Origin: Mytilus californianus
Lineage: Eukaryota > Mollusca > Bivalvia > Mytilida > Mytilidae
NCBI RefSeq assembly: GCF_021869535.1
Contig: NW_026262648.1
Location: 1,984,001-2,048,000, forward strand
Length of the DNA: 64,000 nt
Direction of reading: 5' to 3'
Shown: piece after piece, positions 59,201-64,000 of the stretch
How positions within the stretch are numbered: the first letter of the stretch is position 1
Layout: the number at the start of each line of letters is the position of its first letter
Position numbers and translations under genes: made by a program
The notes under the pieces: generated by a model
Seen by the model: the letters and a program-made list of their open reading frames with translations, nothing else
What the model was told of the DNA's origin: nothing
Databases searched by the model: none

Positions 59201-62169
59201 ATTTCTGTTATCATTCTTATTTAATATAAAATTAAGAACATATATATGTATAATGTATTATATAATCCTTTTGTCGTTATAATTATTTAGCGTGTTTCCA
59301 TTTCTTTAAACTAGGCATGTAAGGAAGTTACTGGTAATACTTTTATCAGCATTGTTAAATTAGTATCAAATATTGTTTACGAAAGCTTGTTAGGTGCTGT
59401 TTGAGTTTAGTTTGAATAATGTGGCCATACCTTGACCCAGGTTCTGGTGGTAAATGACCATTCTCTACTGGCTGTACCTCATTCTCAACATTTATAACTA
59501 CACTGTGTGGGTCCAACGATTCCTGTAAGAAAACATGTATACCTAATAACTTCTACTATGAATATGTGTTTTTTTCTTTTATGATTCTATAAGCTTTATC
59601 ATATGTTTAGTCAGAGACATTGTCAACATCACAAAAAGTGTTTGACCTGACAATCTGAACTTAAATTTCCATTTCTGTCAAAGTATTTTGGTTTGAAATG
59701 ATATTTTATGTCATTTGTGCATTTGTTGGGCATAAAATCTATGTATGTACATTGAGCCGTGTTCATCTTAATTGGAATATGTTTCATATGACAGCTTAGA
59801 TGTATCTGATAAATGATCATATTAATATATTTTTGTAGGAAGGGTTGAAAATGTACTTTAAAATGTCAAGCTGGCACAATGACCTTGTCAGATTCAATTT
59901 GCTCATTAAACATTCAAATAATGTCAGAAATCAGTGAATAGTAAAAGTGTTTATCTGGTAATGAAAATGTTATGAATCCAATGTATTTTTAGTAATCCTT
60001 CTATTAATTTTGTATGGAATCTGACTTGCCAGCTTTTCTGCTTTAATGGGATAACTCCTATGAGAGTTGTTGACCAGACACTTGAAGTACTCATAATACA
60101 CACTAAATAGTCTTAATATATTTAAGCACATGCATACTCATTCAAAACCCTAGATTTTCAGATTAAGTGACATTTATAAGAGATGCATTAGGTTTTCTTG
60201 TGCTTAAAATCCCCATGAAGATTTTTAAAAGTTGGCAGTACACTTAGATAGTTACTTCAAGCAGAGCTCAGACATAAACAAGTCATTTTTTGTTTTTGAC
60301 TTACAGAAGTCAAAAAATGTATTTATTATAAAAATGTGTTTTCATTTTCAGACTTATTAAAGTCAGAAAATGACAGACTTGTTTAGGTCTATTTATGTTT
60401 ATGAAAAGACTTAATTTTAATTTGTGGCCAAAGTGCACCACCTATGACATCATAAACCTGTCTGAGAGTTCACAAGGACCTGAGCTATCTATATTTAATT
60501 ACCTAAATGGACATGTATGGATTAAGATTATTTTTGTGTGGTTATAGATGGTTGCATTGTAAAGTAAATAAACATTATCTCCGTTTTTTTAGGCTGTCAT
60601 GCATATTTTTCTTTAAAAGACAAAGCAATGTCTTTCAATGTTGTCATAACTTCATGTAGATGCTTGACCTTTTTATAAATGTGCTATGGTCTTGAAGTTG
60701 ACCAACTTTGGTAACTTATTGACTTATAGGAGTCAATATTTGCAACTTTTTAATTCAGGACAAATATTTCTTGCTTAACACTAATTGACTTATTGAAAGT
60801 TATTTTTTGTGCTTCGTGCCAATCAAATGAGTCAGAAATTGATTTTTACTGTTTGCTCTGATGTTGTACTGTTACACCTTTGTCCCAGGTTACGGTAAGG
60901 GTTGAGCACTCACAACATGTTTAACCCCTCCACATTCTGACATCTAATTTACTACTACTCTGGTGATACATTTGTAGTTGTCTCATTGCGAATCCTACCA
61001 TATCCATAACATTTTTTTGTAATGGTTTATTTGATGTGTTTGTATTAACTTCTTAAATGAAAGTCTGTACTTTCTTGAATTGCAGGCTGTTTATGTACAT
61101 GTACAATGTATCATTAAATTACTTTTATGCACAGAATTTTCTCTTACATTTTTTATAAAAGTACCACCTACACTTTTGCCAATATCTGCTATTTCATCTT
61201 CTTTCCTTTTGTCACTGAAAAATATATTTTAAATGTTCTAAACTTCTATAATACATGTTACATGAATTGCAAATGAATAGAGAAAGTCCATTCTTTATTA
61301 TTTGTCTGTATGGAAAAGTTGAATGTTGATGGTTTGTGTACTTTTGTTTTATCATTCAATATTTCCAGTAATTGATTCCTGTTTTTTAACATATATATAA
61401 TTTTTACATTCTGTCCAGTAAAGTCTCCAAGAAATTCTATTAACAAAATTAATTTATTCTGCACAATTCATAGTTCTATGTACTAAATTATTCAGGAATA
61501 AATGGGGAATGTGTCCATGGGACACAGATGATGCCCCCGCTTGCATATAACGTTATAAAGGAACATAAATCAAGAACGGTAAGTACCGTAAAAAAGACAC
61601 TACCCAAATTCATACTTGATCTGAGTTTTGTGGTAATAAGCATTGTTTGTAAGTTTCATAACATTTGGTTGAGGCAAACTTAAGTTAGAGAACGGAAACG
61701 TAAAATTCAGCAATTTTTCCTTTTAAAAAGGGGCATAACTCTAGAACGGTAAAAGTGATACCACCAAAATTCAAACTTGATCTGTGTTTTGTGGTAATAA
61801 GCATTGTGTATAAGTTTCATAACATTTGGTCGATGCAATCTAAAGTTAGAGAACGGAAACCAATTTCGGGACTTACGGATGTACGGACTTACAGACGGAC
61901 AAGGGTAAAACTTAATGCCCTCACCGCTACGGCGGGGGCATAACAAAAAGCAGTACATGTAGTTTGAGATGTTTTAATTATCTGTTGATTAACATTGTTT
62001 ACCAACCTGTTTCAACAGACACATAATTAGGATTACTGTCTATAGTAATTTACCTGTCTCCACAAACACAAAGTAGAACCAGTACAAACAGTACAATACA
62101 GGAAACCAAACCACCAACAGCTACAGCAGTCGACTGGGACAACAAACTTGTTGTCACAGCAACAGTCAT
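49730..62169 (-). CDS. PAG1/Cbp-like transmembrane adaptor, seven coding exons
   Basis: Joined minus-strand exons 62169-62054, 61214-61148, 59522-59431, 57621-56360, 54211-54030, 51778-51667 and 50211-49730 give 2313 nt, 770 residues plus TAA, with consistent GT-AG sites and phases. A 13-residue outside tail is followed by a hydrophobic span (about 14-36, AVAVGGLVSCIVLFVLVLL) ending in CVC at 34-36, likely palmitoylated. The rest is cytosolic, disordered and acidic with about 20 Tyr motifs: FYSEV, DPYAKL, six DPYSKV-type, DPYNKV, DAYASV, NEYAVV, NTYETV, NFYATV, NYQTV, NYESV, FYEEV, MYEDI. The layout matches PAG1/Cbp, a raft adaptor whose phosphotyrosine (YASV context) recruits Csk to restrain Src kinases. 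Orthology is inferred from architecture; sequence outside the motifs is not conserved enough to be sure. Confidence 0.82.
50212..51666 (-). other. Adaptor intron 6, with a ~185-bp tandem repeat
   Basis: At about 50320-50770 two to two-and-a-half diverged units share TGAGAAAAATGCGACGAAAA, CATTGCCATATCATATGTAAG and CATGCTCACATGAAGCTTGA. The remainder is AT-rich with nothing recognised. Confidence 0.7.
51667..51778 (-). CDS. Adaptor gene exon 6 (residues 574-610)
   Basis: Encodes VEGGSGDGVVTNQGNHGSRN and MDHYAEIGAT; joined to exon 5 it completes a NFYATV motif across the splice. Acceptor GTATTTTACAG, donor CCACAG|GTTTGT. Confidence 0.85.
52180..52345 (-). repeat. Family D repeat, diverged reverse copy
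   Basis: Ends with TAGTTGTCTCATTGGCAATC ATACCACATCTCC, the head of the family in reverse; the body is degraded. Confidence 0.65.
52762..54019 (-). repeat. Family A repeat, short reverse copy
   Basis: Terminal AAAATGCTTCACCAAGCGCAG and GATACGACCGCAGAGG; three ~120-bp units, a single GCAATACTGTGC remnant, a poly-C tract, two-and-a-half ~160-bp units, and a right end reduced to CAGTCGTATAATAAAAACTG. Confidence 0.8.
54030..54211 (-). CDS. Adaptor gene exon 5 (residues 514-573)
   Basis: Encodes VTQQTTQKREPPYHK, NTYETVAETVADL and LPLLENFYAT. Acceptor TTATTTTAG. The donor GCAACA|GTAAAT is the weakest in the gene; reading through it would stop after two residues. Confidence 0.83.
54212..56359 (-). 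other. Adaptor intron 4
   Basis: Contains a degraded family B copy (54240-54720, with TTAATGCCCCCGCTC and GCATAACTCTAGAACGGTAAG), a GA run at 55366-55382, AT-rich sequence, and a TA-flanked MITE (56133-56339) directly beside the exon 4 donor. Confidence 0.7.
56133..56339. mobile_element. TA-flanked MITE next to adaptor exon 4 donor
   Basis: Inverted ends CTGTAAATTCAGAAATTATTG / CAATAATTTCTGAATTTACAG, TA at 56131-56132 and 56340-56341. Internal GCGATGTTTTTATTAATGCG and repeated CGCAATAAT motifs. It stops 18 bases from the exon 4 splice donor. Confidence 0.85.
56360..57621 (-). CDS. Adaptor gene exon 4 (residues 93-512), tyrosine-repeat exon
   Basis: A 1.26-kb exon encoding most of the cytosolic tail: RELPAPPTSS (SH3-like), DADYDHL, SNYDHI, EHFYSEV, GDYDTL, DPYAKL, then a run of DPYSKV-KDD units, DPYNRV, DPYNKV, DAYASV, NEYAVV, DPYMLPPEPPRRY, and a C-terminal array of (S/G)SQRSSLVQI units. 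Acceptor GCTTTCCAG, donor GCTGCAG|GTATAC. Confidence 0.9.
57637..58544. mobile_element. 908-bp TA-flanked element beside adaptor exon 4 acceptor
   Basis: Inverted ends CCGTAGAAAGGCTTGTATAGT / ACTATACAAGCCTTTCTACGG with TA at 57635-57636 and 58545-58546. A further GTCCGCACCCC motif appears inside both ends. Non-coding; Tc1/mariner-type duplication. It contains AAGATGGCGGAAC at 58399-58411, a YY1-like motif. Confidence 0.85.
58596..58863 (-). repeat. tRNA-derived SINE
   Basis: Minus-strand head GCCTCGTAGGCCGAGTGGTC (A box) and GTTCGAACCCCGC (B box) form a Ser/Leu-like tRNA module. A conserved body follows containing, in plus orientation, GGAGGAAGCCGGAGTGCCCGG and TTTTAACGCC. It is flanked by 14-bp direct repeats TCTTAAGGGTTTGT at 58582-58595 and 58864-58877, so it is an intact recent insertion. 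Confidence 0.9.
59431..59522 (-). CDS. Adaptor gene exon 3 (residues 62-91)
   Basis: Encodes ESLDPHSVVINVENEVQPVE and NGHLPPEPGS. Acceptor TCTTACAG, donor TCAAG|GTATGG. Confidence 0.83.
59523..61147 (-). other. Adaptor intron 2
   Basis: Mostly AT-rich. A degraded family D reverse copy at about 60880-61012 (TTTGTCCCAGGTTACGG, then TAGTTGTCTCATTGCGAATC). Nothing else recognised. Confidence 0.65.
61148..61214 (-). CDS. Adaptor gene exon 2 (residues 40-61)
   Basis: Encodes DKRKEDEIADIGKSVGGTFI KN: a basic juxtamembrane patch then an acidic stretch. Acceptor TTTTTCAG, donor AAAAAT|GTAAGA. Confidence 0.83.
61215..62053 (-). other. Adaptor intron 1, with a family B copy
   Basis: A family B element in reverse occupies about 61503-61943; the rest is AT-rich. 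Confidence 0.7.
61503..61943 (-). repeat. Family B repeat, reverse copy
   Basis: Left end GTCCATGGGACACAGATGAT GCCCCCGC, right end CGGCGGGGGCATAAC, about two inner units with CATAACATTTGGT and GAGAACGGAAAC. Inverted relative to 12462-13605. Confidence 0.82.
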
Positions 62170-62213
62170 TTTCACATACAAATTTTACATTTTTGGCACT
62201 CTAGTTTCAAAAG
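62054..62213 (-). CDS. Adaptor gene exon 1 (start codon, TM segment) with 5' leader
   Basis: Coding part 62169-62054 encodes MTVAVTTSLLSQST and the membrane span ending CVCGD. The exon itself starts at 62213, after a good acceptor (TTTTTTCAG), so a non-coding first exon must lie further upstream. The leader holds an ATG-TAA pair at 62190-62185, listed separately. The donor is AG|GTAAAT. Confidence 0.82.
62185..62190 (-). promoter_or_regulatory. Start-stop upstream ORF (ATG-TAA) in the adaptor leader
   Basis: AAAAATGTAA places an ATG directly before TAA, 15 bases ahead of the main ATG at 62169. Minimal start-stop elements can stall or divert scanning ribosomes; whether this one does is inference. 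Confidence 0.5.
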
Positions 62214-64000
62214 CTGAAAAAAACAATTATATGTTCATTGATTCAGGTATGTTGATAGTAGAAATAATTATAATTAACATTATAAGGCAAAGCATTGAAG
62301 TCAATTAACTCACATGACTAAAGATATATTAAATTGCAAGCATGTATATATCTAAAAAGTGTTTAATAATATATTGTCAATCATTTTTCATATCTTTTAT
62401 AAATGACTTTTAAGCACTTTAAAAACAACTGATCACAAGGTTTATGACATGAATATGTGACCAGGTTATTTTTTCGACAATCAAGCCCCTTTTTTAAATC
62501 TCCATCAGTGGATACCAATACATGTATAAAGATAAATGCACAACATTTAAAGTACAGAGGAAGCACATAACTCTGATCTATTATACTGAATCTCAGATAT
62601 AATACAGGTTATATAGAAGAAAAACAATACTTCATAATTATACCATAATCAAGACTTGTGACAGTAACTGAAAGTTGACTCAAAGTACTTAAACCAATGA
62701 TATTGAAATTATGCCATCCTACACCTTAATATGGACAGTTAACGTACTTTGGGGTAAATTTCATTTAGCAATGTTATGAACAAAGTAGCTTATTTTGTTG
62801 CCAATTCTCCCATTAAGGGGTGGTAGAGACTCAGAGACATTTGTAAATTTGGTGTAAAATCTATATATGTAAAGTTGTCAATAGTGCTCCACAAAACATA
62901 CATGAGTGAACAGGATAAAATGTCTTGTCTGATTTACTGATGATTGAATTTAATGTTGAAATTCTTAAAGTTATCTGACAAATAAATTTAACATTATCAA
63001 TGAACTATTTGTAACTTGAACAAGAAACATTATTCAAGAATTTCTCCCTTTCTCTCAGTTTTTTTAGAAATAAAGAGTAATTAGTATCAATGTAACATGA
63101 TTTTTTTCATCCTTATTTTCTATCTTCATTTTACATGTATATCTCCACAATTGTTAAAGTAAATGGTAATATGAGTTTGCTAAAAAAAAAAAAAAAAAGA
63201 TACATATTTTTCTCTCACTTATATTATAGGGGTTACTCGGTCATTGTCAGTTAACAAAACAGTCACATGCAAGTATGTACCAACAGATACATGTACATGT
63301 ATTGCTTAAAAACCCCAAATCCCATAACAAATAAGGTGTAGCAGTTGAGGACAGAGTTTAAAAGACATAAATTTCCAAGTCCTCTCTTACTGATGAAGCT
63401 CCAGTTGCCATTAAAAACTGATTTAAAGTTACAAAAAGTCATAATTTTGTACATTTTTACTTATGACAAATTTAAACAAAATCAAATGTTACCTTAAATA
63501 CGCAAGTAAGTTCCTGAAGACAAAGGAATAATTTTACCTGCTACCAGTAATTATTTCACTGGCAGAAACAATGCCAAGGGATGTTACTTCCTGATGTTTG
63601 TATCCCTAACAATAAAGCTATTCAACAAAAATCCAGTTTATCTATTTACAGCAACACAAACTATTTTTAAATTTTACTTCCTCCTTTAATATTTGAAATT
63701 GAATCAGGTGTACATGTTTACATCCAAATGATTCATGCTCTATTGGAATTTAAACATTAAATGTAATGTCTGTTTTTTTACCATATATATATAAAATATA
63801 TTTAAATCAGCTGTTTTCTACATGCATGAAAATGTCCGAAAAAATACTTTTAATTTCATTTTTAAGCAATTGAAACATTTTAAAGAGCAAAAAATAATCA
63901 AAGTACATGTATGAAATCTTTTTTGGATTTCCATCTTCCTTCATCCTCCTTTAATTATATAACTTGTCTGATATGAAACAAAATGGGTCAGTAAATGTCA
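62214..64000 (-). other. Upstream flank or first intron of the adaptor gene
   Basis: AT-rich with a poly-A run at 63182-63198. A non-coding exon must lie beyond 62213; one candidate donor is TGGTAGCAG|GTAAAA near 63540 (minus strand), but I cannot confirm it. No coding sequence seen. Confidence 0.5.

Larger units (their letters stand above)
57622..59430 (-). other. Adaptor intron 3
   Basis: Holds a TA-flanked MITE starting 15 bases from the exon 4 acceptor (57637-58544), a tRNA-derived SINE (58596-58863), and AT-rich sequence. Confidence 0.8.

Overview
This is an animal nuclear genome window, AT-rich and crowded with introns and repeats. The dispersed repeat families and a tRNA-derived SINE look like those of bivalve molluscs, and I would guess a marine mussel. 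That guess is from pattern recognition and was not tested.

Two protein-coding genes converge tail to tail. The first, on the + strand, has nine coding exons from 1160 to 29958 and encodes a 444-residue PAF-acetylhydrolase (plasma/type II family, closest in character to intracellular PAFAH2). All splice sites, phases and the Ser-Asp-His triad can be read directly. The second, on the - strand, has seven coding exons from 62169 down to 49730. It encodes a 770-residue single-pass membrane adaptor with about 20 tyrosine motifs, built like vertebrate PAG1/Cbp. The 20 kb between the two stop codons holds 3' flanks and repeats, with no further gene that I can support.

The most interesting object lies antisense in the 9 kb intron 6 of the acetylhydrolase gene (17735-21645). 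It is a Penelope-like retroelement with permuted domain order: an N-terminal GIY-YIG endonuclease, a CxC linker, then a C-terminal reverse transcriptase. This is the Naiad architecture. Across about 1,000 codons its reading frame has no in-frame TAA or TAG. It has six in-frame TGA codons, and at least five of them fall where a cysteine is expected (zinc-finger positions of the endonuclease, the CxC motif, and a conserved Cys of the RT). About 140 bases after its stop codon lies a sequence that folds as a form-2 SECIS element (AUGA / AAA / UGA core, 10-pair helix). I read this as a multi-selenocysteine retrotransposon, damaged only by one frameshift. It is flanked by 178-bp direct repeats that differ at one base, so the insertion looks young. 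A second, broken Naiad fragment nearby (24490-25100) carries a 372-bp copy of the exon 7 / intron 7 boundary of the host gene.

The rest is repeat landscape. It includes a modular family with TATACGACCGC ends (five copies), a GCCCCCGC-ended family, a GTCGAGCC-hairpin family, a dispersed SINE-like family, TA-flanked and 8-bp-flanked MITEs, minisatellites, and three tiny (34-39 bp) near-perfect palindromes each flanked by 6-10 bp direct repeats. Two TA-flanked MITEs bracket exon 4 of the adaptor gene within about 20 bases of its splice sites.
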